Of a stretch of DNA of 64,000 nt, positions 16,512-29,854 are shown piece by piece (position 1 is the stretch's first letter; the number at the start of each line of letters is the position of its first letter). Location of the stretch: positions 1 to 64,000 of the forward strand of contig JAPOPM010000241.1 in assembly GCA_026712905.1 (NCBI GenBank), written 5' to 3'. This DNA is from Deltaproteobacteria bacterium. Lineage in GTDB: Bacteria > Desulfobacterota > Binatia > UBA9968 > JAJDTQ01. The position numbers were made by a program, and so were the translations under genes. The notes under the pieces were generated by a model that worked only from the letters and a program-made list of their open reading frames with translations, ran no database searches and was not told where the DNA came from.

Positions 16512-17114
16512 ATGAATTTCATTCCTTTCGTCGTTGAGCAGACGGGTCGTGGGGAACGCGCCTACGACATCTACTCGCGTCTTCTAAAGGACCGCATCGT
16601 CTTTCTGGGCAGCCCCGTGGTGGACGAAGTGGCCAATCTGATCACCGCGCAGTTGCTGTTCCTCGAGTCCGAGGACCCGGAGCGCGACATCTACTTCTAC
16701 ATCAATTCCCCGGGCGGCTCGGTCACCGCCGGGCTGGCTATCTACGACACGATTCAGTACATCCGTCCCCAGGTTTCCACCGTTTGCCTGGGTCAAGCCG
16801 CCAGCATGGGAGCCGTGCTGCTCGCGGCGGGCGAAAAGGGCAAACGCTACGCGTTGCCGCACTCGCGCATCATGATCCACCAGCCCCTTGGCGGTTTTCA
16901 GGGGACCGCCGCCGACGTCGACATCCAGGCGCGGGAGATCCTGAGAATGCGGGAGGAGCTTGGTGCGATCCTGGTCAAGCATACCGGCCAGTCGCTGAAA
17001 AGGATCGAGCGAGACACCGACCGGGACCTGTTCATGACGGGTCAGCAGGCTTTGGAGTATGGATTGGTGGATGAAGTGATCACCAGCCGCGTTGACGTTA
17101 CCGCAAAGGGGTGA
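16512..17114 (+). CDS. clpP: ATP-dependent Clp protease proteolytic subunit
   Basis: ClpP is the tetradecameric serine peptidase that degrades substrates unfolded by ClpX. The 200-residue protein has the triad S98 ([11 protein letters not shown]), H123 (IMIHQP) and D172 (DTDRD), all at normal spacing. The short N-terminus before [20 protein letters not shown] matches the usual processed start. It is 34 bases after tig and 12 before clpX. Confidence 0.97.
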   Translation: MNFIPFVVEQTGRGERAYDIYSRLLKDRIVFLGSPVVDEVANLITAQLLFLESEDPERDIYFYINSPGGSVTAGLAIYDTIQYIRPQVSTVCLGQAASMGAVLLAAGEKGKRYALPHSRIMIHQPLGGFQGTAADVDIQAREILRMREELGAILVKHTGQSLKRIERDTDRDLFMTGQQALEYGLVDEVITSRVDVTAKG

Positions 17115-17126
17115 GGGGGAATTTCA

Positions 17127-18380
<1,254 letters not shown>

Positions 18381-18390
18381 GGGGGTACCG

Positions 18391-20859
<2,469 letters not shown>

Positions 20860-20946
20860 CCGGAGGGCCAACCCGGCGCCCGCGTGACGCTTTCCGGGCG
20901 GGCATGGCCGGTGGAGCGCGTTCGGTCCGGTGCACCGGGGGCCTGT

Positions 20947-21019
20947 GGGCGGTTAGCTCAGTTGGGAGAGCATCGGCCTTACAAGCCGGGGGTCACAGGT
21001 TCAAGTCCTGTACCGCCCA
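20947..21019 (+). tRNA. tRNA-Val (anticodon TAC)
   Basis: The acceptor GGGCGGT (20947-20953) pairs with ACCGCCC (21012-21018). The loop CTTACAA gives TAC. CCA is not encoded after discriminator A at 21019. Confidence 0.93.
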
Positions 21020-21077
21020 CTGGCCCGCGTACGGGTTGCAATTCCGTGGCCCACGGGTTAAGCTATAAGTTCGATAC

Positions 21078-21154
21078 GGGGTCGTAGTTCAGCTGGTTAG
21101 AACGCCGGCCTGTCACGCCGGAGGTCGCGAGTTCGAGTCTCGTCGGCCCCGCCA
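21078..21154 (+). tRNA. tRNA-Asp (anticodon GTC)
   Basis: The acceptor GGGGTCG (21078-21084) pairs with CGGCCCC (21144-21150), with one G-T pair. The loop CTGTCAC gives GTC. CCA is encoded at 21152-21154. It is 14 bases before rplM, so probably co-transcribed with it. A TATAAG at 21064-21069 could be a -10, but no well-spaced -35 is seen. Confidence 0.95.
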
Positions 21155-21168
21155 GATTGGTTTCAAGC

Positions 21169-21603
21169 ATGCGCACGGTTCAGATGACAAAATCCGAGTC
21201 TCTGGCCCAGCGTCGGTGGTATGTCATCGACGCGGAAGGCCAAGTGCTCGGAAGGATGGCCACCGAGATTGCCCGGGTTCTCCGCGGCAAGCACAAACCA
21301 TCCTTCAGTCCACACGTGGACGGTGGCGACTTTGTCATCGTGGTGAACGCCAAGCGCGTCAAGCTGACCGGTTCCAAGGAAACGGACAAGCGCTACTACC
21401 GGCATAGCGGCTATCCCGGCGGGCTTCGGGTCAGGACGCTGTCGGAGATGCGGGAGAAGAAACCCGAAGCAGTGGTGCGCTTGGCCGTGAAGGGGATGCT
21501 CCCCAAGAACCGGCTCGGAAAAGGACAGCTCGGCAAACTGAAGGTCTACGCGGGTCCCGAGCATCCGCATCAGGCCCAGTTGCCGATGCCTTTGACGGTT
21601 TAA
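21169..21603 (+). CDS. rplM: 50S ribosomal protein L13
   Basis: L13 is an early assembly protein of the large subunit that binds 23S rRNA. The 144-residue protein has the family blocks [48 protein letters not shown] and [13 protein letters not shown] 21169 is chosen; ATG 21187 (MTKSES) would shorten it by six residues. It pairs with rpsI as in nearly all bacteria. Confidence 0.96.
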   Translation: MRTVQMTKSESLAQRRWYVIDAEGQVLGRMATEIARVLRGKHKPSFSPHVDGGDFVIVVNAKRVKLTGSKETDKRYYRHSGYPGGLRVRTLSEMREKKPEAVVRLAVKGMLPKNRLGKGQLGKLKVYAGPEHPHQAQLPMPLTV

Positions 21604-21617
21604 CAGGTTCAGTACTC

Positions 21618-22010
21618 ATGGCGGAAGATCTGATTTACGCGACAGGGAGACGAAAAACCTCGGTCGCACGGGTTTATCTGAAGCGGGGCCAAGGCACCAT
21701 TCGCATCAACAACCGCTTGATCGACGATTACTTCGGGCGTGAGACCGCGCGGATGATCGTGCACCAACCCTTTCACGTGACCCGGACGCTGGGCGACTTC
21801 GACATCGTCGCCAACGTCAAGGGTGGTGGAATCTCGGGTCAGGCCGGTGCCATCCGGCATGGCATTACCCGGGCGTTGGTGCAGGTGGACGAGGCTTACC
21901 GCACGCCGCTGAAAAAGGCCGGTTACGTGACGCGTGACCCCCGTGCCGTGGAGCGGAAAAAATACGGCAGGCACAAGGCGCGCAAGCGGCCGCAGTTCTC
22001 CAAGCGCTGA
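21618..22010 (+). CDS. rpsI: 30S ribosomal protein S9
   Basis: S9 reaches the P-site tRNA with its C-terminal tail. The 130-residue protein starts [21 protein letters not shown] and ends in the conserved KRPQFSKR, whose final Lys-Arg contacts tRNA. It is 14 bases after rplM. Its stop lies 5 bases from the end of the convergent lptG gene, with no terminator visible between them. Confidence 0.97.
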   Translation: MAEDLIYATGRRKTSVARVYLKRGQGTIRINNRLIDDYFGRETARMIVHQPFHVTRTLGDFDIVANVKGGGISGQAGAIRHGITRALVQVDEAYRTPLKKAGYVTRDPRAVERKKYGRHKARKRPQFSKR

Positions 22011-22015
22011 TCCGT

Positions 22016-23128
22016 CTACTCCGACCCGGCGTAGAGAAACAGGCTCAGGGAACCCATCACCATGTTGGGCAACCAGGCCGCCACCCAGGGCTGAATCGCC
22101 CCCGCCCTCCCCAGAGAGACGCAGAAGCCCAGCAGCACCCAGTACGAGAAGCCGATGACGGCGCTGAGTGCGAGACTCAGGGCGATGCTGTCTTTCCGCC
22201 CCGGTTTCACGGCAAGCGCCAGGGCCAGCAGGATGGTGATGGGGATTACCAGTGGAACCGCCACCTTCGTGTGCAAGTTCACCGTGTCGCGCAGGGTGTC
22301 GACTCCCTTCCGCCGCAGGCTTCGAATTCGCTCTCGCAACTCTCCGTAGCTGAACTCGTCGGGCGAGCGTGTGAACACGTGGAAGTCGTCGGGGCGTTCG
22401 TTCAGCGGCAACCTGCCATCGAGAGAATGCCTCTCCACGGTACCGTCGGCGAGAAACCGCCATTCGGCGCCGCCCTCCGGGACCCATCGGTCTCCATCCC
22501 ACAACGCCGCGGGCGACTCGATCAGCCCCGCGAGCGTGAATCGTGGCGTGGTCCGGTAGATCGACAGACCGCGCAGTCTCCCCGCCTCCGCGTCGAAGTC
22601 GTCCGCGCGTATGAAGGAATCTCCGCTGCGGATCCAGATCTGCTTGTCGTGGAAGACCGACTGAAGCTGTGCTTGCCGCACCTTGACGTCGTAGACGAAC
22701 TTGGCATTGCGGGTGGCGAGTGGAACCGTGGTCTCGTTCCAGAGAAACGTTCCGGCACTGATGGCGAGGCTGGCCACGAGCAACGGAACGGTGATCCGGT
22801 GCAGGCTGATGCCGCATGCTCCCAGGGCCACGAGCTCGTTCTGACGCGCCAGCGCACCCAGGCTCAGGAAGGCGGCGAATAGCGCGGCGAAGCCGATGCT
22901 GCGGGATATCAGCAAGGGCAGCCGGTAGAGAAAGAACTGGACGGCGTTTGACCAGGTCGCGTCGTTGCCCATCAGGTTGTCGACGCGGCCGAACACGTCG
23001 GCCATCAGATGCAACAGGATGACGACGACCAGCGTCGCGCAAAAGGCACTCACGAACCTGCGCAGCAGATAGATGTCGAGCGTGCTTCCGAACGCTGGTG
23101 CCGACAGACGGTCCGTGAGGAAGATCAT
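22016..23128 (-). CDS. lptG: LPS export ABC transporter permease LptG (YjgQ family)
   Basis: LptG is an inner-membrane partner of LptF in the LptB2FG transporter that extracts lipopolysaccharide from the inner membrane. The 370-residue protein has an N-terminal pair of membrane segments (from LDIYLLRRFVSAFCATLVVV), a further segment near SIGFAALFAAFLSLGALA, a periplasmic beta-jellyroll-like middle with FIRADDFDAEAGRLRG, and C-terminal membrane segments ending near the carboxyl end. ATG 23128 gives the family start; the frame is open further upstream, where it overlaps lptF out of register. It lies 13 bases after lptF. Confidence 0.85.
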   Translation of the reverse strand: MIFLTDRLSAPAFGSTLDIYLLRRFVSAFCATLVVVILLHLMADVFGRVDNLMGNDATWSNAVQFFLYRLPLLISRSIGFAALFAAFLSLGALARQNELVALGACGISLHRITVPLLVASLAISAGTFLWNETTVPLATRNAKFVYDVKVRQAQLQSVFHDKQIWIRSGDSFIRADDFDAEAGRLRGLSIYRTTPRFTLAGLIESPAALWDGDRWVPEGGAEWRFLADGTVERHSLDGRLPLNERPDDFHVFTRSPDEFSYGELRERIRSLRRKGVDTLRDTVNLHTKVAVPLVIPITILLALALAVKPGRKDSIALSLALSAVIGFSYWVLLGFCVSLGRAGAIQPWVAAWLPNMVMGSLSLFLYAGSE

Positions 23129-23141
23129 AGGGACCGGTTTC

Positions 23142-24326
23142 CTACACCTTGGGCCGTCCCGCCGCCACCCGGCCGCTCCCGCGAAGCCGGGTCCCCGCGC
23201 CAACACTGAACGGCGACGGCGCATCCATGAGCGTTCGGATGAACAGCCAGACCGCGATGCACCCCACCACGAGGTTGGGAAGCCACAGCGCCAGCGCGGC
23301 CGGAATCTTGCCGTTCTCCCCCACGGCGGTGCCGACGGCGAACAGGGCATAGTAGGCGAACAGCCAGGCGATGCACGCCGCCACGCCGTGGGAACGCCCG
23401 GCGGACGAACGGCTGGGCGCGAGCACGATGGCGAGACCCAGGACGGCGAACACCAGCGGTGCGAACGGGAAAGCAAACCGCCGGTGCAGTTCCATCATTT
23501 CCGGTATGGCACCGAGACCTTGAGCGGTCTTCGCGCGAATCGCCTCGCGAAGGCTCCGCATGGACATCTCCTCGGGATTCCCGGATTCGTCGTCCAGCGC
23601 CGGCAGTTGATCCAGTTTCAGGTTGAGGTTGTAGACGTTGAAGGAGGTCTGGCTGAAGTGCGACCGGTCGGACCGCCGTTCATGGACCATGCCGTCGTAC
23701 AGCCGCAGGCTGATGGAGTTGGCGACGTTGTCGGAATGTAGCAGCGCCACCCTTCCGATGATAAGATGCTCCGCGTCCGGATCGCGTTGATCGATGATCA
23801 GGATGCCCTGGAAGGTATTGCCGGGCGGGACGATCCTGTCGACGTAGACCAGGACCTTGGGGAAGAAGTCGTTGAACACCTTTTCCCTGAGCAGGGATCC
23901 GGCGCGGTTCGTGGCCACCGCGTAGAGTTCTTTCTTGACGGCCAGGTTGGCGGCCGGACGGACGAGCATGGACAACCCGAGGGTGAGGAGAGAAACGGCC
24001 AGGCCCAGGAGCAACACCGGTATCAGGAAGTGGACCGGCCCGACGCCGCAGGCCTTGAACGCCAGGGTCTCGTTGTCGCGCGCGAGCCGGCCGCAGCCGT
24101 AGAGAATCCCCAGCAGGAAGGCCATCGGCATCGTCGTTTCGAGTAGCGTCGGCAGGATCAACGCGAAGAGCTTCGCGATCTGATCCAGCGGGGCGCCCCG
24201 GCTCACCACCAACTCGATGAGTCGGGTGATACGGCCGGCCAGGAAAACGAGCGTAAAGGCGAGGAGGCCTACCAGAAAAGGCGGGATGATCTGACCGGTC
24301 ACATAGGCGCTCAGGGTCCGATGCAC
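23142..24326 (-). CDS. lptF: LPS export ABC transporter permease LptF (YjgP family)
   Basis: This is the first gene of the lptF-lptG pair. The protein (394 residues from GTG 24326) has membrane segments near the start (VTGQIIPPFLVGLLAFTLVF), around PTLLETTMPMAFLLGILYG and after FAFPFAPLVFAVLGLAIVLA, with a periplasmic central domain (VYVDRIVPPGNTFQGILIID). A TTG at 24362 would lengthen it by 12 residues and overlap the divergent rlmB start. The ATPase LptB and the LptC and LptA bridge proteins are elsewhere, but lptD is in this window at 60.1 kb. Confidence 0.87.
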   Translation of the reverse strand: MHRTLSAYVTGQIIPPFLVGLLAFTLVFLAGRITRLIELVVSRGAPLDQIAKLFALILPTLLETTMPMAFLLGILYGCGRLARDNETLAFKACGVGPVHFLIPVLLLGLAVSLLTLGLSMLVRPAANLAVKKELYAVATNRAGSLLREKVFNDFFPKVLVYVDRIVPPGNTFQGILIIDQRDPDAEHLIIGRVALLHSDNVANSISLRLYDGMVHERRSDRSHFSQTSFNVYNLNLKLDQLPALDDESGNPEEMSMRSLREAIRAKTAQGLGAIPEMMELHRRFAFPFAPLVFAVLGLAIVLAPSRSSAGRSHGVAACIAWLFAYYALFAVGTAVGENGKIPAALALWLPNLVVGCIAVWLFIRTLMDAPSPFSVGAGTRLRGSGRVAAGRPKV

Positions 24327-24349
24327 ACGGGCTATGGTAGCCTTCTTTG

Positions 24350-25147
24350 ATGAATTCCACAACGCGGAATACGCCGGGCGGTCAGCGACCGGAAGCGGTG
24401 CTCATCTACGGGATCCATCCCGTTCTGGAGAAGCTTCGCGCCGCCCCCGGCGACATCATGGAAATCCTCATGGTCCGGGGCGACCGCGGTCCCGCGCTGC
24501 GCCGGGTGGAGCAGGCCGCGCTCCGGGAAGGCTGCCGTGTGAAGGAGACGGACGGACGCGCGCTGGACGCCCTGGCACGCGGTGGCCGGCATCAGGGGGT
24601 CATGGCCCGGGCCGTCCCTTTCGCCTACGGGACCTTCGACGACCTCCTGTCCCGGCCGTCGGACACGGCCGGCGACTGTATTCTCTTCCTCGACGGCGTC
24701 GTCGACCCGCGCAACCTGGGGAGCATTCTGCGTACGGCCGAGGCCATGGGCGTGCGCCGTGTCGTCCTGCCCAAGGACCGTGCCGCCGGGGTTACCGGCG
24801 CCGTGATCAAGGCCTCGGCCGGGGCGGCGCATCATCTTGAGGTCTACCGCGTTCCCAACCTCCCGCGCGCTCTCGCCGCCCTGCGTGAGCGTGGCTTCTG
24901 GGTCGTGGGCCTCGACGCGGAGGCGCCGGACCGGGTTTGGGAGCAGACGTATCCGGCGCGCCTGGCCGTGGTGCTGGGGGGTGAGGAACGGGGCCTGAGG
25001 CCACTGGTGCGGCGCGGCTGTGACTATCTGGTCTCCATCCCCATGGAGGGACGGGTCGGATCGTTGAACGTGGGCGTGGCATGGGGTATATTCGCCTACG
25101 AGGTCGCGAAACAGCGAATGGACGCGTCCGTGCCGCGTCCCGGTTGA
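24350..25147 (+). CDS. rlmB: 23S rRNA 2'-O-ribose methyltransferase, SpoU/TrmH family (RlmB-like)
   Basis: This S-adenosylmethionine-dependent trefoil-knot methyltransferase is likely RlmB, which methylates G2251 of 23S rRNA in the P loop. The 265-residue protein has an N-terminal substrate-binding domain (YGIHPVLEKLR) and the three SpoU motifs: DPRNLGSILRTAEAMG, VVLGGEERGL and IPMEGRVGSLNVGVA. ATG 24350 is used; its start nearly abuts or overlaps lptF on the other strand. A TrmH-like tRNA activity cannot be excluded from sequence. Confidence 0.82.
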   Translation: MNSTTRNTPGGQRPEAVLIYGIHPVLEKLRAAPGDIMEILMVRGDRGPALRRVEQAALREGCRVKETDGRALDALARGGRHQGVMARAVPFAYGTFDDLLSRPSDTAGDCILFLDGVVDPRNLGSILRTAEAMGVRRVVLPKDRAAGVTGAVIKASAGAAHHLEVYRVPNLPRALAALRERGFWVVGLDAEAPDRVWEQTYPARLAVVLGGEERGLRPLVRRGCDYLVSIPMEGRVGSLNVGVAWGIFAYEVAKQRMDASVPRPG

Positions 25148-25169
25148 CAGCCTCCGTTGACTGTCCCCG

Positions 25170-25199
25170 TTGACATTTGGTCCGCCAAATGCTTTATAT
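25170..25199 (+). promoter_or_regulatory. Candidate promoter of the tRNA-tuf operon
   Basis: A perfect -35 TTGACA (25170-25175) is followed after 17-18 bases by TTTATA/TTATAT (25193-25199). It lies about 100 bases before tRNA-Thr, in the AT-richest part of the gap. Transcription would begin near 25206, just before the hairpin at 25214-25247. Confidence 0.6.
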
Positions 25200-25213
25200 C
25201 GTTGACGTGTCTT

Positions 25214-25268
25214 CTTACCCTGTTTTCCGAAAGAGGGGCAGGGTAAGTGTGGCTTTTTGTTGTTTGTT
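25214..25268 (+). terminator. Terminator-like hairpin in the tRNA-tuf leader
   Basis: CTTACCCTG (25214-25222) pairs perfectly with CAGGGTAAG (25239-25247). It is followed after six bases by the T-rich CTTTTTGTTGTTTGTT. It starts within about 10 bases of the predicted transcription start, so RNA polymerase could either stop here, yielding a short RNA of about 50-60 bases, or read through into the tRNAs. The loop TTTTCCGAAAGAGGGG may pair internally (TTTCC/GAAAG-like). Confidence 0.5.
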
Positions 25269-25298
25269 CTTGCGTGCGCGATGGCGACGGACGGTTCC

Positions 25299-25373
25299 GC
25301 TGGCGTAGCTCAACGGTAGAGCAGCTGATTTGTAATCAGCAGGTTGTAGGTTCAAATCCTATCGCCAGCTCCA
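25299..25373 (+). tRNA. tRNA-Thr (anticodon TGT)
   Basis: The acceptor GCTGGCG (25299-25305) pairs with CGCCAGC (25363-25369). The loop TTTGTAA gives TGT. CCA is encoded at 25371-25373. It is first in the Thr-Tyr-Gly-Thr-tuf order known from Escherichia coli. Confidence 0.95.
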
Positions 25374-25445
25374 AGTGAGCGAACTCGTTGAATCGAGCCT
25401 GTCGAGTCCCGTTTGGTCCGCGCGGTGTATTCCGGGGTGAAATGC

Positions 25446-25531
25446 GGAGAGGTTCCCGAGTGGACAAAGGGAGCAGACTGTAAATCTGCCGCCGATCGGC
25501 TTCGGAGGTTCGAATCCTCCCCTCTCCACCA
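25446..25531 (+). tRNA. tRNA-Tyr (anticodon GTA)
   Basis: The acceptor GGAGAGG (25446-25452) pairs with CCTCTCC (25521-25527). The loop CTGTAAA gives GTA. It has the long variable arm of bacterial tRNA-Tyr. CCA is encoded at 25529-25531. Confidence 0.95.
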
Positions 25532-25599
25532 TCAGTTACCACTGTCCTGTCAGGTCGACAGGGCGCGAGTTTAGGCTCCGTGGCGACGGAGTCGGTTAC

Positions 25600-25676
25600 G
25601 CGGGAATAGCTCAGTTGGCTAGAGCACGAGCCTTCCAAGCTCGGGGTCGCGGGTTCGAATCCCGTTTCCCGCTCCA
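25600..25676 (+). tRNA. tRNA-Gly (anticodon TCC)
   Basis: The acceptor GCGGGAA (25600-25606) pairs with TTCCCGC (25666-25672). The loop CTTCCAA gives TCC. CCA is encoded at 25674-25676. Confidence 0.95.
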
Positions 25677-25683
25677 TGCCCAT

Positions 25684-25756
25684 GCCCAGGTAGCTCAGTA
25701 GGTAGAGCACGTCCTTGGTAAGGACGAGGTCGGCGGTTCAAGCCCGCTCCTGGGCT
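25684..25756 (+). tRNA. tRNA-Thr (anticodon GGT)
   Basis: The acceptor GCCCAGG (25684-25690) pairs with CCTGGGC (25749-25755). The loop TTGGTAA gives GGT. CCA is not encoded after discriminator T at 25756. It is the second threonine tRNA of this cluster. Confidence 0.94.
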
Positions 25757-25811
25757 TTGCCTGTATGTGAGACATTGAAACGCGAAATTGTGATTGGCAC
25801 AGGAGGAGAAG

Positions 25812-27002
<1,191 letters not shown>

Positions 27003-27017
27003 GCGGAGGTTGGACCG

Positions 27018-27170
27018 ATGCGTGACTTGGTAGGACTCGCCTGTGACCGATGCAAACGCAAGAACTACACGACCACCAAGAACAAGAAGCGAATCACGGA
27101 CAAGCTTGAGTTCAAGAAGTTCTGCGGGAGTTGTCGCAGTCACACGGTGCACAAGGAAATCCGGGTTTGA
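27018..27170 (+). CDS. rpmG: 50S ribosomal protein L33, zinc-ribbon form
   Basis: This 50-residue protein starts at ATG 27018 with GGAGG upstream. Four cysteines (C9, C12, C36, C39) form two CxxC pairs, the zinc-binding version of L33. It lies between tuf and tRNA-Trp, the standard position in many bacteria whose rpmG is not linked to rpmB. Confidence 0.95.
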   Translation: MRDLVGLACDRCKRKNYTTTKNKKRITDKLEFKKFCGSCRSHTVHKEIRV

Positions 27171-27182
27171 GTCAACGGGACC

Positions 27183-27259
27183 GGGTCAGTAGCTCCAATT
27201 GGTAGAGCACCGGACTCCAAATCCGGCTGTTGCAGGTTCGAGTCCTGCCTGACCCGCCA
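27183..27259 (+). tRNA. tRNA-Trp (anticodon CCA)
   Basis: The acceptor GGGTCAG (27183-27189) pairs with CTGACCC (27249-27255). The loop CTCCAAA gives CCA. The terminal CCA is encoded at 27257-27259. It is located between rpmG and secE. Confidence 0.95.
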
Positions 27260-27273
27260 GTTCTTCGCCGCCT

Positions 27274-27486
27274 ATGGAAAAACTGACCGATTCGTTCGCC
27301 TCCGTGGGGAGGTTGACAGACTTCGTGCGCGAGGCTTGGCAGGAGCTGAAGCGGGTCCATTGGCCTACGCGGCGGGAGACCTACGCCGCCACGGGAGTCG
27401 TCGTGCTGGTGGTGATTTTTTTCGCCATCTACTTGGGGCTGGTGGACATCCTGCTCTCGTACATGCGGCAGTGGCTGATACGTTGA
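27274..27486 (+). CDS. secE: Preprotein translocase subunit SecE
   Basis: SecE clamps SecY in the inner-membrane protein channel. The 70-residue single-span version has the conserved amphipathic block RVHWPTRRETYAAT before one membrane segment (about residues 43-65, VVVLVVIFFAIYLGLVDILL). It is much shorter than the three-span SecE of Escherichia coli and matches the common minimal form. It lies 39 bases before nusG. Confidence 0.93.
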   Translation: MEKLTDSFASVGRLTDFVREAWQELKRVHWPTRRETYAATGVVVLVVIFFAIYLGLVDILLSYMRQWLIR

Positions 27487-27525
27487 GACGAGGCGTTGAG
27501 ACGGGAAACCGGATAGCGATAGCCC

Positions 27526-28059
27526 ATGGCAAAGAACTGGTACGTCGTCCACACGTTCGCGGGGTTCGAGCACAAGGCCAAGGCCGCCCTGGAAGAACGC
27601 ATCAAGACGCTCGGGGACCACACGGATTGGTTTGGCGAGATCCTGGTGCCGGCCGAGAAGGTCGTCGAGCTGGTGAAGGGCAAGAAGCGGACGTCCTCCA
27701 GGAAGTTCTTTCCGGGGTACATCCTGGTGCACATGGAGATGAGCGACGAGACCTGGCACGTGGTCAAGTCCACCCCCAAGGTCACCGGGTTCGTCGGCGG
27801 GGGCACGCAGCCGCCGTGGGTCAGCGAGGAGGAGGTGCGGGCGATCACCCAGCAGATGGAGGAAGGGGCCGTGCGCCCGCGGCCGCGGGTGGTATTCACC
27901 GTGGGCGAGAGCATCAAGGTGATCGACGGACCGTTCTCCGAGTTCAACGGCGTGGTCGAGGAAGTCAAGCCGGAGAAGGGCAAGCTGCGGGTGCTGATCA
28001 GCATCTTCGGGCGGGCGACTCCGGTGGAGCTGGATTTCATTCAGGTGGAGCGGAGCTAG
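27526..28059 (+). CDS. nusG: Transcription termination/antitermination protein NusG
   Basis: NusG binds the beta' clamp of RNA polymerase and links it to Rho or ribosomal protein S10. The 177-residue protein starts NWYVVHTFAGFEHKAKAALEER, has the NGN-domain block KKRTSSRKFFPGYILVHMEM, and ends in a KOW domain (about 123-177, VGESIKVIDGPFSEFNGVVEEV). It sits in the standard secE-nusG-rplK order. Confidence 0.97.
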   Translation: MAKNWYVVHTFAGFEHKAKAALEERIKTLGDHTDWFGEILVPAEKVVELVKGKKRTSSRKFFPGYILVHMEMSDETWHVVKSTPKVTGFVGGGTQPPWVSEEEVRAITQQMEEGAVRPRPRVVFTVGESIKVIDGPFSEFNGVVEEVKPEKGKLRVLISIFGRATPVELDFIQVERS

Positions 28060-28064
28060 TGTCG

Positions 28065-28081
28065 CGCGGGCTTCGCCCGCG
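28065..28081 (+). promoter_or_regulatory. Hairpin in the nusG-rplK gap
   Basis: CGCGGGC (28065-28071) pairs with GCCCGCG (28075-28081) around TTC, 19 bases before the rplK start. It has no T tract. In many bacteria L1 represses rplK-rplA at a site near here, so it may be part of an L1-binding leader or an RNA-processing site; that link is a guess. Confidence 0.35.
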
Positions 28082-28100
28082 GTCGTAAGGAGTTTTGGGC

Positions 28101-28523
28101 ATGGCCAAGAAGGTGATCGGCGAGATCAAGTTGCAAATTCCCGCCGGGCTGGCGAACCCGAGTCCCCCGGTGGGACCGGCGTTGGGCCAGCGGGGCGTGA
28201 ACATCATGGAGTTCTGCAAGGCCTTCAACGCGGCCACGCAGAATCAGCCGGGGATGATCATTCCGGTCATCATCACCGTTTACGCCGACCGCACCTTCAG
28301 CTTCATCACCAAGACGCCGCCGGCGGCCGTGTTGCTGAAGAAGGCCGCGGGACTCGACAAGGGCGCCGCGGAGCCGGGCAAGGAGACCAAGGGCCAGGTG
28401 ACCAAGGCGCAGGTGCGGGAGATCGCCCAGATGAAGATGCCCGATCTGACCAGTGCCAGCATCGAGGCCGCGATGAACACCGTCGAGGGCACCGCCAGGA
28501 GTCTCGGCCTCAAGGTCGTGTGA
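28101..28523 (+). CDS. rplK: 50S ribosomal protein L11
   Basis: L11 forms the stalk base and the GTPase-associated centre. The 140-residue protein has the proline-rich N-terminal block [22 protein letters not shown] and the RNA-binding C-terminal domain with [17 protein letters not shown] 28101 is preceded by AAGGAG. It is 12 bases from rplA. Confidence 0.97.
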   Translation: MAKKVIGEIKLQIPAGLANPSPPVGPALGQRGVNIMEFCKAFNAATQNQPGMIIPVIITVYADRTFSFITKTPPAAVLLKKAAGLDKGAAEPGKETKGQVTKAQVREIAQMKMPDLTSASIEAAMNTVEGTARSLGLKVV

Positions 28524-28535
28524 TCGGGGAGCGCC

Positions 28536-29240
28536 ATGAAAACCAAGGGCAAGAAGTACCAGAACGTCGCCGACAAGGTGGAACACGCGCGCAAGTATCC
28601 GCTGGACGAGGGTATCCGTGTCGTCAAGGAGACCGCCACGGCGAAGTTCGATGAGACGGTCGAGTTGTCGGTGCGGCTCGGGGTCGATCCGCGGCGCGCC
28701 GACCAGAACATCCGCGGTTCCGTGGGTCTGCCCCACGGGCTCGGCAAGCCCGTGCGCGTGCTCGCGTTCGCCAAGGGCGAGAAGGAGCGGGAAGCACAGG
28801 AGGCGGGCGCGGAGTTCGTCGGCAACGATGATCTGATCAAGAAGATCACCGAGGGGTGGCTCGACTTCGACAAGGTGGTGGCCACGCCCGACATGATGGG
28901 CGCGGTCGGCCGCATCGGCAAGATTCTGGGGCCGCGCGGACTCATGCCCAATCCGCGCTCGGGCACGGTGGCCATGGAGATCGGCAAGGCGGTGCAGGAG
29001 ATCAAGGCCGGCCGGCTCGAATACCGGGTGGACAAGGCAGGCATCGTCCATCTGCCCATCGGCAAGGTGTCGTTCGAAGCCGATGCGCTGCTGGACAACG
29101 CCAAGGCCGTCGTGGGGGCGCTGGTGCGGGCCAAGCCCGCCGCCGCCAAGGGTACCTACATCAAGAGCGTGGCCGTGGCCGCGACCATGGGACCGGGGGT
29201 CAGGATCGATCCCGCGGAAATTCGCACCATGGCGATCTGA
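28536..29240 (+). CDS. rplA: 50S ribosomal protein L1
   Basis: L1 builds the mobile L1 stalk and is the likely translational repressor of this L11-L1 unit. The 234-residue protein has the family signature near [20 protein letters not shown] and the N-terminal [21 protein letters not shown]. Length and motifs are normal. It precedes rplJ by 19 bases. Confidence 0.97.
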   Translation: MKTKGKKYQNVADKVEHARKYPLDEGIRVVKETATAKFDETVELSVRLGVDPRRADQNIRGSVGLPHGLGKPVRVLAFAKGEKEREAQEAGAEFVGNDDLIKKITEGWLDFDKVVATPDMMGAVGRIGKILGPRGLMPNPRSGTVAMEIGKAVQEIKAGRLEYRVDKAGIVHLPIGKVSFEADALLDNAKAVVGALVRAKPAAAKGTYIKSVAVAATMGPGVRIDPAEIRTMAI

Positions 29241-29259
29241 GCGGCGATTGGAGAACAGC

Positions 29260-29775
29260 GTGGCTCGAGAGGAAAAAACGGCAGTCGTCGGGGCGTTCCA
29301 GGAAAAGTTCAGGAGCGCCACCATGGCGGTGTTGACCGAGTATCGTGGTTTGTCGGTCGGCAAGATGACGCAGCTCCGCAGCGACGTCCGCGAGGCGGCC
29401 GGCGAGTACAAGGTCGCCAAGAACAACCTGGTGCGGCTGGCGATCCAGGACACGGCGTACCAGGCACTCGAGGACCTCTTGACCGGCCCCAACGGTTGGG
29501 TGTTCGCCTACGACGACCCGGTCAGCCTGTCGAAGGCGCTGGTCAAGTTCGCCGAGGCGAACGACGCGCTGACCATCAAGGGCGCGGTCCTGGACGGGAC
29601 CTTGATCGAGCCGGCGCAAGTCAAGGGTTTGGCCACGCTGCCGAGCCTGCCGGAGTTGCAAGCGCAGTTGCTGTCGTTGATGCAGGCGCCGGCGAGCCGG
29701 CTGTTGCGCACGATCCAGGAGCCGGGAAGCCAACTGGTCCGTCTCCTCGACGCGCTCAAGGAAGGCAAGGATTAG
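29260..29775 (+). CDS. rplJ: 50S ribosomal protein L10
   Basis: L10 anchors the L7/L12 dimers to the stalk base. The 171-residue protein starts at GTG 29260 with GGAG upstream and has [25 protein letters not shown] and the C-terminal helix that binds L7/L12. The gap to rplA is only 19 bases, too short for the structured L10 leader of Escherichia coli, so any L10 autoregulation must use another site. The frame is open into rplA, but without family similarity. Confidence 0.96.
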   Translation: MAREEKTAVVGAFQEKFRSATMAVLTEYRGLSVGKMTQLRSDVREAAGEYKVAKNNLVRLAIQDTAYQALEDLLTGPNGWVFAYDDPVSLSKALVKFAEANDALTIKGAVLDGTLIEPAQVKGLATLPSLPELQAQLLSLMQAPASRLLRTIQEPGSQLVRLLDALKEGKD

Positions 29776-29854
29776 GGCCGGGCCGGCACGCGACGCGGTC
29801 TTAGGGAAATCCGGGAAATCCGTACACAATGACAGTAGAAGGGGGAGCGCACCA

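Noticed and set aside
24306-24362. TTG 24362 as the start of lptF
   Set aside because: It adds 12 non-conserved residues and overlaps rlmB; GTG 24326 begins the conserved sequence, although I cannot exclude the TTG.
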